From an uncultured Pseudomonadota bacterium (GTDB taxonomy: Bacteria; Pseudomonadota; Alphaproteobacteria; Rs-D84): a DNA stretch of 19,884 nt. The DNA lies in the NCBI GenBank assembly GCA_900313285.1, contig OMQP01000026.1, positions 1 through 19,884 of the forward strand, in the 5' to 3' direction. The notes beneath the pieces were generated by a model. That model ran no database searches, had not been told where the DNA came from, and saw only the letters and a list, made by a program, of their open reading frames with translations. This document shows positions 8,204-13,764 of this stretch, in pieces; the first letter of the stretch is position 1, and each line of letters opens with the position of its first letter. Position numbers and translations under genes: made by a program.

Positions 8204-8535
8204 TCGCGTTTAAAATAAAAACGACAACCGTCTGAAAAAACATACATAGAATCTCGGTCTGATACGTAAAATTTTTCTGTTAAATCGTCATCGATTTTTA
8301 CAAAAAGTTCTTGAGCGTTCTCTTCTAAATCATATTCGCCAACAGTAAAATTGCGAACATCTATTTTAATATGCGCATTTTTATAAAAATTCTGCGCAGC
8401 ACCTTCGCAATCTGTGGTTATATGTCCAACATATTCAAACCTATCAAAAGACCACTTCCCACATAAATCACAGGATTGGCTGTCAGCAGAGCCGCAGCCA
8501 ACCAAAAACACTAAAAACAACAAAATCTTGTTCAT
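8161..8535 (-). CDS. Small lipoprotein of unknown function
   Basis: A 124-residue product with a lipoprotein signal peptide; lipobox L11-V12-G13-C14, so it should be lipidated and membrane anchored. After C14 comes C-D-L-C-G-K-W-x-F-D, a start often seen in small lipocalin- or META-like periplasmic beta proteins, then alternating strands (FYVSDRDSMYVFSDGCRFYFKR). The family is not recognised. The ATG is 7 nt after the -10 box, so the mRNA is probably leaderless. The last residues (about FIFSPNLNKSNIL) are encoded by repeat R2, so the present C-terminus may be the result of repeat insertion or recombination. Confidence 0.75.
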   Translation of the reverse strand: MNKILLFLVFLVGCGSADSQSCDLCGKWSFDRFEYVGHITTDCEGAAQNFYKNAHIKIDVRNFTVGEYDLEENAQELFVKIDDDLTEKFYVSDRDSMYVFSDGCRFYFKRDFIFSPNLNKSNIL

Positions 8536-8542
8536 ACATCAC

Positions 8543-8571
8543 AGTATAAATATTATTGGTGTAAAAATCAA
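8543..8571 (-). promoter_or_regulatory. Promoter of lipoprotein gene, leaderless type
   Basis: On the minus strand TTGATT (8571-8566) and TATACT (8548-8543) are separated by 17 bp. TATACT is followed by 7 nt and then the ATG (8535), so transcription should start at or next to the A of the start codon. No ribosome site fits. Confidence 0.6.
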
Positions 8572-8579
8572 TATATACC

Positions 8580-9722
8580 TCATATACCGCGGTTATACAT
8601 ATCCCATTCGTTTTGTCTGCGGTTTATTAAACCATTTGATATTTCTCCTTGGCTGCGATTCCATGCTTTCCATGCTGATTCTAAATTTGGATATACAGAA
8701 CTATGAAAATTCGGATTGTTTACATATTTAACAACGGTTGAATCTGCGAAGTTTTTTGCGCCGATATTATAAGCCAAAGAAGTCAGAGCATCAAATTGAT
8801 TCTGTGTTAATGGTACAGTTATATTATCTCGTACAGCTCGTTCCGCTATTGCAATGTCGGTACGTAACAATTCTGTAGCTTTGGCTTCAGAAATTCCGTT
8901 TCTGAAATCTTCACCATTTTTTATCAAATGACCATAACCGATAGTTGCTCCTTTTGGTAATGGTTCATTTGTATTAACTGGTTTGCCAGTTTGATCATCA
9001 TAAATAATATGGTAGCCTTGTTTATCTAATATTTTGTCCTCTTTATCTTTTAACCAATTTATGCCATCATCGCTCATTTTCATGGCATGTGTCTCATTTT
9101 TATCCGTTTTATTCTCTGGTTTTTGCCCTTTGTACAGTTTACTTGAAATTGGTTTGCCATTGTCATCTAACTTTACTTCTTCAACCCAGCAACGACAATT
9201 AGGATGAACAGGAACGTCTGGGATATCATCTTTGTCTTCAAATACTTCACCATTATGTGATGCACAATCATCGCAAATTTGTTCATCATCTTCACTGTGC
9301 CAAATCCAAATCTTTTTTGTTTTTTCGGGTTCTTTATCATCGTTATCTGGAATATTTAGTGTATAAACAATTAGTTTTTTATTTTCTATATCACCCCAAG
9401 GCATTAAAACACGAACATCTATTTCGTCTTCTATTTCTACAAATTGTGAATAATCCACCAAAATATCATTTTCTGCTTCCGCTTCTTCCTCGACTTCTTG
9501 AATTGCGTTTTGTATATCATCATCAAATTTCTTTTGCGCATCCAGAAACTGTTCGTAGGTCATATCATATTCTGGTTCGATATATTGGCCTGTTGCATCT
9601 TGCTGTAAATGCCTCGGAAACAAAGTTTTCAGATATTCATTTGCTTTTGAAAATTCTGCGGAATTTTTATTCCAGTAAGCACTTGATTGCAACAAATCAC
9701 GTAAAAACTTTGGTGTTTGCAT
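8580..9722 (-). CDS. MuF-like Cys motif fused to T4-type lysozyme (GH24)
   Basis: Start ATG 9722 follows AAAGGAGA; an upstream in-frame start at 9800 would lie before the predicted transcription start. The 380-residue protein has three parts. Residues 1-100 are helical and acidic, unassigned. Residues 138-180 carry WIWHSEDDEQICDDC...G..F......P.HPNCRCWV, the C-terminal Cys/His signature of phage Mu gpF / SPP1 gp7-like head proteins (C150, C153, H173, C176, C178). Residues 215-380 are a GH24 lysozyme: TIGYGHL (260-266), the QFDALTSLAYNIG helix and the terminal LINRRQNEW. The catalytic Glu is unclear: E228 stands farther from Y241-D243 than usual, while Q235 sits nearer the normal position. Role inferred: peptidoglycan cleavage. 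MuF-toxin fusions are known from temperate phages. Confidence 0.82.
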   Translation of the reverse strand: MQTPKFLRDLLQSSAYWNKNSAEFSKANEYLKTLFPRHLQQDATGQYIEPEYDMTYEQFLDAQKKFDDDIQNAIQEVEEEAEAENDILVDYSQFVEIEDEIDVRVLMPWGDIENKKLIVYTLNIPDNDDKEPEKTKKIWIWHSEDDEQICDDCASHNGEVFEDKDDIPDVPVHPNCRCWVEEVKLDDNGKPISSKLYKGQKPENKTDKNETHAMKMSDDGINWLKDKEDKILDKQGYHIIYDDQTGKPVNTNEPLPKGATIGYGHLIKNGEDFRNGISEAKATELLRTDIAIAERAVRDNITVPLTQNQFDALTSLAYNIGAKNFADSTVVKYVNNPNFHSSVYPNLESAWKAWNRSQGEISNGLINRRQNEWDMYNRGI

Positions 9723-9748
9723 AAAATCTCCTTTGTTAAATAAAAAAA

Positions 9749-9766
9749 GTCCCGTAAATGCGGGAT
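9749..9766 (-). terminator. Terminator-like hairpin 2 in the lysozyme-gene leader
   Basis: On the minus strand ATCCCG-CATTTA-CGGGAC folds into a 5-6 bp stem followed by seven T. It stands between hairpin 1 and the ribosome site of the MuF-lysozyme gene, in the predicted 5' leader. Confidence 0.65.
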
Positions 9767-9770
9767 AAAA

Positions 9771-9791
9771 AAGACGGCAAAATGCCGTCTT
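9771..9791 (-). terminator. Terminator-like hairpin 1 in the lysozyme-gene leader
   Basis: A perfect 9-bp stem, AAGACGGCA / TGCCGTCTT, with a 3-nt loop; on the minus strand it is followed by a run of T. It begins about 6 nt after the predicted transcription start (about 9797), so it would be the first structure formed by the nascent RNA. Confidence 0.75.
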
Positions 9792-9803
9792 AATATGCAA
9801 ATT

Positions 9804-9832
9804 ATTATATCACAAATCGTCTAAAAAAGCAA
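9804..9832 (-). promoter_or_regulatory. Promoter of MuF-lysozyme gene
   Basis: On the minus strand TATAAT (9809-9804) is preceded by TG-A, an extended -10, and by TTGCTT (9832-9827) at exactly 17 bp. The start is near 9797, giving a leader of about 75 nt that contains two terminator-like hairpins. Confidence 0.6.
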
Positions 9833-9850
9833 TATCAAAACACCGCTTAA

Positions 9851-9906
9851 GCAATTCACGAGTTGATTTTATGCGTGATTTGTTGAGATTCGGGGAAAAA
9901 ATAAAA
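9851..9906 (+). repeat. Dispersed intergenic repeat, copy R3
   Basis: Contains imperfect inverted arms AATTCACG (9853-9860) and CGTGATTT (9874-9881) around 13 nt, followed by GTTGAGATTCGGGGAAA. The arms and 13-nt spacing are the same as in R4; the 30 bases at 9877-9906 are identical to R2. It lies just before the HNH-LRR promoter. Confidence 0.8.
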
Positions 9907-9924
9907 ACATTTTTACAAATTTTA

Positions 9925-9933
9925 TGATATAAT
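9925..9933 (+). promoter_or_regulatory. Extended -10 promoter of HNH-LRR gene, leaderless type
   Basis: TGATATAAT is an extended -10. It is followed by 7 nt (TTCTATC) and ATG 9941, so transcription would start at that ATG. No clear -35. The upstream 30 bases nearly match the promoter at 4587-4616. Confidence 0.6.
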
Positions 9934-9968
9934 TTCTATCATGAAAAGTATTAAACCAGAATTATATT

Positions 9969-11675
9969 ATGATGATAAAAGGTTACAGGGTCGGCATATT
10001 CAAGGGCGTATACGGCACATGCCCTTTTTGTGGCAAATCATATACCGAAGAAGATGTAAAAAATGGCATAGTAAATTTCGAACATATATACCCAAGATTT
10101 GCTGTTAAAAAAGCTATCGATGAACAAAAAGTATTTTCCGAAATCGAATCAGAATTTATGGTAGGTGTCCACAAAGATTGTAATGACAGATGCTCGCTAG
10201 AATTAGAAAGACAGATTAGCAGAATCATTGCCAATGTTAACAAACCACGCGTCCATTTAATGCAAGCTGACGTGATTGCATTGTTTAATTTCTGTATAAA
10301 AGTAAATATATTTTTAAGATATCTTTTTATGTGGGAAGATAACAAAGAACCCTTTTGTTACGACACAGAAAAAATCTTTTTAACAGAAAATCTTGAACTT
10401 TTACGTGGTTTGAATTTTTATAAAAATTTTGCTATAAGAATCAGAAATGTTGATTCTTCTGCTGGACTTTATTGGGGGTCACGTTACCCAATAAACGGGA
10501 AAGAATATTGTTTTACTGCTGTGCTTGATAATATAGAAATATCTTTTTTTCCTGATAGTTTTTTGTATAAATATAAAAATATAAACAAATCTATAGTTAT
10601 AAAAAATACAGGCTCTGGTGGTTTTTTCTGGTGTTATGGCAAAGAAGACCTAACACTATCACACCAAGATTATTTTCCTGTCACAAATAAGAAAGGTATA
10701 CCATGGACATTGGAAGAAGATTTTGAGCAAAAAACATACTGGCAAAATTCTTACAATCATTGTATTTCAAATTTATCAAGACGGCATGATGAGTTGTTGG
10801 ATTTACCAAAAAATTATTTTGTTCGTCAACTGAAACTATCAAAAATGAATAAACAAAGATTTGCAGAAAGTAAAATTTTAGATCTAAAAGATAGGGGAAT
10901 TGTATTTTATCGGGACGAACATTTTTATTTTGTTAATGACGATGGAATAATACAAAATATTTCAGAAATGCCGATAAACACAGAAATCCCTGTGATTGGT
11001 TTCAATGGTAATCAAAACATTCCACTTTTACCGGATATATCACAAATAAAAATTGTTAAAAATTTTATTATATGGGACAGCAACCTAACTTCTTTACTAG
11101 GTGCACCACAATTTATAGGTGGTTATTTTGATGTACGATACAATAAGTTAAAAACCTTAGAAGGCTCACCTAAATATGTCGGCGGTAGTTTTTATTGCGA
11201 TTATAATGAATTGACATCATTGGTCGGTGCACCTAAAAATATAAAAGGTTGTTTTTCTTGTGCACATAATAAACTAACAACTCTTGTCGGGGCTCCTGAA
11301 ACAGTGAATTCAGGTTTTATGTGTCGCAACAATAATTTAATATCTCTTGAAGGGGCGCCACGAAAGGTTGTCGGTTTCTTTGACTGCATTGAAAATAAAT
11401 TAATATCATTAAAGGGGGCGCCTGAAACAATAGTTGGTACTTTCGCTTTTGACGCCGGCAGTTTATTATCCTTAGATGGTTTACCCAGGGCAAAAGATTA
11501 TCTTGTTAACGATTGTAATATGTTTTTTCGCACATCGCAAGAACTACGCAAATGGTTTACGGAATATAAAAACGTGCAAATGATTAAAAAATTGCAAGAT
11601 GGGGCAAAAAAACTTGTTGCGTTGGCTAACAAGTCCAAGAAAACCAAAACAACACCCCCACAGCATGAAATGTGA
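9969..11675 (+). CDS. HNH-like N-terminus plus seven leucine-rich repeats
   Basis: In the long open frame (568 residues from ATG 9969) the N-terminus reads C18-P-F-C21-G ... F-E38-H39-I-Y-P-R ... H68-K-D-C71-N72, the zinc and H-N pattern of HNH endonucleases. A helical middle (80-340) is unassigned. Residues 371-515 hold seven repeats of 20-21 residues, consensus N-x-L-x-S-L-x-G-A-P-x-x-(I/V)-x-G-x-F-x-C, a leucine-rich repeat type also seen in phage proteins. The tail is basic. ATG 9969 has no ribosome site. ATG 9941 fits the promoter better, but its frame reaches this one only if one A is removed from AAAA 9977-9980, giving 577 residues. The start is therefore uncertain. Nuclease activity is inferred from motif only. 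Confidence 0.8.
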   Translation: MMIKGYRVGIFKGVYGTCPFCGKSYTEEDVKNGIVNFEHIYPRFAVKKAIDEQKVFSEIESEFMVGVHKDCNDRCSLELERQISRIIANVNKPRVHLMQADVIALFNFCIKVNIFLRYLFMWEDNKEPFCYDTEKIFLTENLELLRGLNFYKNFAIRIRNVDSSAGLYWGSRYPINGKEYCFTAVLDNIEISFFPDSFLYKYKNINKSIVIKNTGSGGFFWCYGKEDLTLSHQDYFPVTNKKGIPWTLEEDFEQKTYWQNSYNHCISNLSRRHDELLDLPKNYFVRQLKLSKMNKQRFAESKILDLKDRGIVFYRDEHFYFVNDDGIIQNISEMPINTEIPVIGFNGNQNIPLLPDISQIKIVKNFIIWDSNLTSLLGAPQFIGGYFDVRYNKLKTLEGSPKYVGGSFYCDYNELTSLVGAPKNIKGCFSCAHNKLTTLVGAPETVNSGFMCRNNNLISLEGAPRKVVGFFDCIENKLISLKGAPETIVGTFAFDAGSLLSLDGLPRAKDYLVNDCNMFFRTSQELRKWFTEYKNVQMIKKLQDGAKKLVALANKSKKTKTTPPQHEM

Positions 11676-11693
11676 TAGACGGCAGGGCCATCT

Positions 11694-11748
11694 GTGCAAT
11701 TCACGAACTGAGTTTATGCGTGATTTGTTGTTATTCGGGAAAGAAATT
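11694..11748 (+). repeat. Dispersed intergenic repeat, copy R4
   Basis: AATTCACG (11698-11705) and CGTGATTT (11719-11726) enclose 13 nt, then GTTG..ATTCGGG as in R3. R3 and R4 are direct repeats on either side of the HNH-LRR gene. Confidence 0.75.
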
Positions 11749-11768
11749 AAGGTGTTTTTGAATACACA

Positions 11769-12479
11769 TTACTTTGTTTCAGGGTGATATTGTAAATATG
11801 TATTTTCAAAAACACTCTCTACAACCGCTTGCCCTTGTTCATTTAGATGTATTCCATCTTCACAAATGTAATCACTTAATTTATGAATGTCTAATAAGGT
11901 TTCACGAACAGGCACCACAGGAATATTGTTATCTATGGCAATTTGTTTAAATGCAACTGCATATAATTCTTGATGTCTGTATATAAAATTCACATCCCCC
12001 AAGAATTGCAAAATATTTGCGGCACGTTGCTTATCACCCTTGGAAATCCATTTAAAATATTTATTTGCATCAATTGGTGGCAAAGACATTATAGCAATAC
12101 GTTTTCCTAATTTGCGTAATTTATCAATGATAGTTTGAGTATTTACCTTAAACTGTTCTAATGAAACACTTGGTTTAATATCTTTGTTGGTCGGATTTTC
12201 TGCAACAATATCCCAATTAAAATCGCAATCGTTTCCACCAAATTCAACCAAAAACAAATCGTTTTCTAATCCGTTATTAAATACACCATCTGCTATTTTT
12301 ACAGCTTTATCTGTTGTACAACCAAATCTGGAATAATTTTTTACAGAAACAGGCATATTACGACTAAACACATCTACGGCATTGTTATCTGATATTTTAT
12401 ATTTTTTAGAGTCATCATCTAAAACAATTCCTTTTGACAAAGAATCACCAAACACATTGATATTATCTATGATTTTCAT
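11769..12479 (-). CDS. SGNH/GDSL-family hydrolase
   Basis: This 236-residue protein carries all four SGNH blocks: G11-D-S13-L (block I nucleophile), G53 in SRFGCTT (block II), G81-G-N83-D (block III, oxyanion hole) and D208-G-I-H211-L (block V, Asp-His). Family members cleave ester or acetyl groups from lipids, sugars or cell-wall polymers; the substrate is not evident. There is no signal peptide, so it should act in the cytoplasm unless exported otherwise. AAGGGGA precedes the ATG by 7 nt. It points toward the HNH-LRR gene and R4 lies between them. Confidence 0.9.
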   Translation of the reverse strand: MKIIDNINVFGDSLSKGIVLDDDSKKYKISDNNAVDVFSRNMPVSVKNYSRFGCTTDKAVKIADGVFNNGLENDLFLVEFGGNDCDFNWDIVAENPTNKDIKPSVSLEQFKVNTQTIIDKLRKLGKRIAIMSLPPIDANKYFKWISKGDKQRAANILQFLGDVNFIYRHQELYAVAFKQIAIDNNIPVVPVRETLLDIHKLSDYICEDGIHLNEQGQAVVESVFENTYLQYHPETK

Positions 12480-12556
12480 TAAATATCCCCTTTTTCAACA
12501 AACAAAATATTGAAATAAAAACCAGAAAAATTCAAGCACAAAACAATACATACAAA

Positions 12557-12580
12557 AAAAGGTTAGATTTCTAACCTTTT
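12557..12580 (-). terminator. Bidirectional intrinsic terminator
   Basis: AAAAGGTTAG / CTAACCTTTT with a four-base loop. On the minus strand it is followed by seven T; on the plus strand by TTTTCTTTTT. It would end a minus-strand transcript coming from 12815 to 12590 before the SGNH gene. Confidence 0.75.
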
Positions 12581-12588
12581 CTTTTTAA

Positions 12589-12642
12589 AAGTTCGTAAAT
12601 GTGTAAAATAGGTATAGATTTTACCGCCCAACTTACGAACTT
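12589..12642. ncRNA. Two-tier hairpin, candidate structured RNA or repeat
   Basis: Outer arms AAGTTCGTAA (12589-12598) and TTACGAACTT (12633-12642) pair perfectly over 10 bp. Inner arms GTAAAAT (12603-12609) and ATTTTAC (12618-12624) pair over 7 bp with an 8-nt loop. On the minus strand the structure directly precedes the terminator at 12557-12580. The AGTTCGTAAATGT arm recurs at 7032-7044. Strand and status as a transcript are unproven. Confidence 0.4.
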
Positions 12643-12764
12643 GTGAAAGTATTGGAAAAATGCCCCACTCGTTTCCTCGATACGCAATAATAAAAATCTA
12701 TAAAAACTCGTATTTAAAAACTCCGTTTTTATGATTTTTCTAATTGTGTATTCTCGTATACGCC

Positions 12765-12802
12765 ATGCGCTGCGCTCTGGCGCATCCCGGTTCAAACCCG
12801 GG
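12765..12802 (+). other. Adjacent GC-rich hairpins, tRNA T-arm-like
   Basis: ATGCGC / GCGCAT with a 9-nt loop is joined without a gap to CCCGG-TTCAAAC-CCGGG. The second hairpin has the 5-bp stem and 7-nt TTCAA-type loop of a tRNA T arm. No matching acceptor strand, anticodon arm or CCA is found, so this is at most a tRNA remnant or a mimic. Confidence 0.4.
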
Positions 12803-12818
12803 GGTTGAACAAAATAAA

Positions 12819-12840
12819 AAAATCACCAAAAGGTGATTTT
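12819..12840 (-). terminator. Intrinsic terminator of the tRNA-Asp/tRNA-Glu unit
   Basis: Nine-bp stem AAAATCACC / GGTGATTTT with a 4-nt loop; on the minus strand it is followed by seven T. It begins 8 nt after the tRNA-Glu CCA end. Confidence 0.85.
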
Positions 12841-12847
12841 GTTATTT

Positions 12848-12922
12848 TGGCAGCCCCACTCGGATTTGAACCGGGATTCTCGCCTTGAAAGGGCGGTGTC
12901 CTAACCATTAGACGATGGGGCC
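12848..12922 (-). tRNA. tRNA-Glu (anticodon UUC)
   Basis: 75 nt with encoded CCA. Acceptor GGCCCCA pairs with TGGGGCT (G1-U72 wobble). The anticodon loop CTTTCAA gives UUC. The T arm CCCGG-TTCAAAT-CCGAG closes with one G-C to A mismatch pattern, and the anticodon stem CCGCC / GGCGA has a C-A mismatch at its outer end, unusual for an otherwise canonical gene. It is co-oriented with tRNA-Asp and shares its promoter. Confidence 0.93.
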
Positions 12923-12935
12923 AGCGACTCTTAAA

Positions 12936-12955
12936 ACCGCCGTTTTGTCGGCGGT
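12936..12955 (-). terminator. Hairpin between tRNA-Asp and tRNA-Glu
   Basis: ACCGCCG / CGGCGGT, 7 bp with a 6-nt loop. On the minus strand only TTTT follows, so it may be a weak terminator or a processing signal between the two tRNAs. Confidence 0.45.
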
Positions 12956-12963
12956 AAAATAAC

Positions 12964-13041
12964 TGGCGGGATGTAAGGGGCTCGAACCCTCGACCTTCTG
13001 CGTGACAGGCAGACGCTCTAAACCAGCTGAGCTAACACCCC
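12964..13041 (-). tRNA. tRNA-Asp (anticodon GUC)
   Basis: 78 nt with encoded CCA. Acceptor GGGGTGT pairs with ACATCCC. Anticodon stem TCTGC / GCAGA encloses CTGTCAC, anticodon GUC. The T arm is AGGG-TTCGAGC-CCCT. First gene of a two-tRNA unit on the minus strand. Confidence 0.95.
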
Positions 13042-13055
13042 AGCGCGAAGCATAT

Positions 13056-13082
13056 ATTATAATGAATAAACATAAAATGCAA
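13056..13082 (-). promoter_or_regulatory. Promoter of the tRNA-Asp/tRNA-Glu unit
   Basis: On the minus strand TATAAT (13061-13056) lies 15 bp after TTGCAT (13082-13077). The start would be near 13049, 8 nt before the tRNA-Asp 5' end. Confidence 0.6.
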
Positions 13083-13119
13083 GTATTTTTTATCCTATAT
13101 TTCACCTTTTATTAAAAAC

Positions 13120-13149
13120 TTGACAATTTTATTTTTTGTATTATATATT
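13120..13149 (+). promoter_or_regulatory. Promoter of the split unknown gene
   Basis: Consensus TTGACA (13120-13125) and TATATT (13144-13149), spacer 18. Start near 13156; the leader holds AAGGT (13173-13177) before ATG 13184. Confidence 0.6.
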
Positions 13150-13183
13150 GATATAGATAACAACGGAACAAAAAGGTCAACAA

Positions 13184-13685
13184 ATGAATTTTTTTGAAAA
13201 AGCTATCAAAGGTTTAAAATTACCAAAAACCGAACACATTGTGCCGGATACTGCTTTGACTTCTGCAGAGACTGCCACGGTGGAACAGGTACAACCAAAT
13301 GTAAAAAAAACATGTATTGGTAAACCCGAAATGTGCATTTATAAACTATGAATTATTTTCTTTATGTGAAAATATTCCTGTAGCTGTTGAATCAGAATCA
13401 GCTGGTTTAACAGGTATTTGTGACACAATACAATTACCTACCAAAGATTTCTTGCCACAACTTAGGGAATTAACCAAGGCACCAAACGAAGTTGCTGCAA
13501 ATCCAGCGAACCGTGTTGTTTATGAAATAAAATTAAACAATGGTGAAAAAATGTATATTTATCCATGCCTTAAACACCCAAAAAATCCATGGATGTCATT
13601 TGAAAAAACTGTTGCGTTTAATGTTAGCCCTGAACTTAATCGCACAATCGTAAGTGTGTTAAAAGAATACACACGAATAAAATAA
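13184..13685 (+). pseudogene. Unknown gene split by an A8 run (frameshift or slippage)
   Basis: From ATG 13184, which has a promoter and AAGGT, the frame codes 55 residues and stops at 13351. A second open frame, +1, runs from the A-run to 13685 with no proper start: an in-frame TAA at 13302-13304 is followed only by TTG 13317. Both frames join if one A is removed from the run at 13303-13310 (A8 to A7), giving one 166-residue protein reading ...QPNVKKHVLVNPKCAF... The first 40 residues are low-complexity linker; the rest (IKLNNGEKMYIYPCLKHPKNPW, then a helix with ELNRTIVSVLKEY) looks like one small folded domain that I do not recognise. A strong terminator follows 7 nt after the stop. It may be a real disruption, transcriptional slippage, or a homopolymer sequencing error. 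Confidence 0.7.
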
Positions 13686-13691
13686 AAAAAC

Positions 13692-13715
13692 ACCCCGGCA
13701 TATGTCGGGGTTTTT
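13692..13715 (+). terminator. Intrinsic terminator
   Basis: ACCCCG-GCATATGT-CGGGGT followed by TTTTT, right after the split gene. Its T-run ends 13 bp before the next promoter, which isolates the lipoprotein/tRNA-Leu unit. Confidence 0.88.
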
Positions 13716-13728
13716 AATATCAGATAAA

Positions 13729-13757
13729 TTGACAATCTTTGCAAAGTTCCTTATAAT
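13729..13757 (+). promoter_or_regulatory. Near-consensus promoter, leaderless type
   Basis: Perfect TTGACA (13729-13734) and TATAAT (13752-13757) with a 17-bp spacer. The ATG at 13765 is 7 nt after the -10 box, so transcription should start at the start codon. Confidence 0.82.
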
Positions 13758-13764
13758 GATTATC

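Larger units (their letters stand above)
12480..12847. other. Gene-free region with hairpins, terminators and candidate structured RNA
   Basis: In order: 12480-12550, the upstream region of the SGNH gene, A/T rich with only a weak promoter (TTGAAT, 17 bp, CAATAT); a terminator hairpin (12557-12580); a two-tier inverted repeat (12589-12642); an A/T-rich stretch; two adjacent G/C-rich hairpins (12765-12785 and 12786-12802); and the tRNA-Glu terminator (12819-12840). A 74-codon minus-strand open frame (12571-12795) has no ribosome site and overlaps the hairpins, so I do not call it. Confidence 0.6.

Noticed and set aside
4276..9722. Prophage with holin and endolysin
   Set aside because: Only a holin-shaped protein and a lysozyme fusion are present, on opposite strands and 4 kb apart; no integrase, terminase, portal, capsid or tail gene.
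9723..9800. 26-residue N-terminal extension of the MuF-lysozyme protein
   Set aside because: Its codons fall on the two terminator hairpins and its start lies before the predicted transcription start; ATG 9722 has a strong ribosome site.
11085..11520. CRISPR-like array in the HNH-LRR gene
   Set aside because: The 60-63 base periodicity is the leucine-rich repeat unit in an uninterrupted reading frame.
12571..12795. 74-codon minus-strand open frame
   Set aside because: No ribosome site, an unsupported start inside a G/C hairpin, and overlap with the two-tier hairpin; better explained as noncoding structure.
12765..12815. tmRNA or complete tRNA
   Set aside because: No acceptor partner strand, no CCA, no anticodon arm and no tag reading frame.
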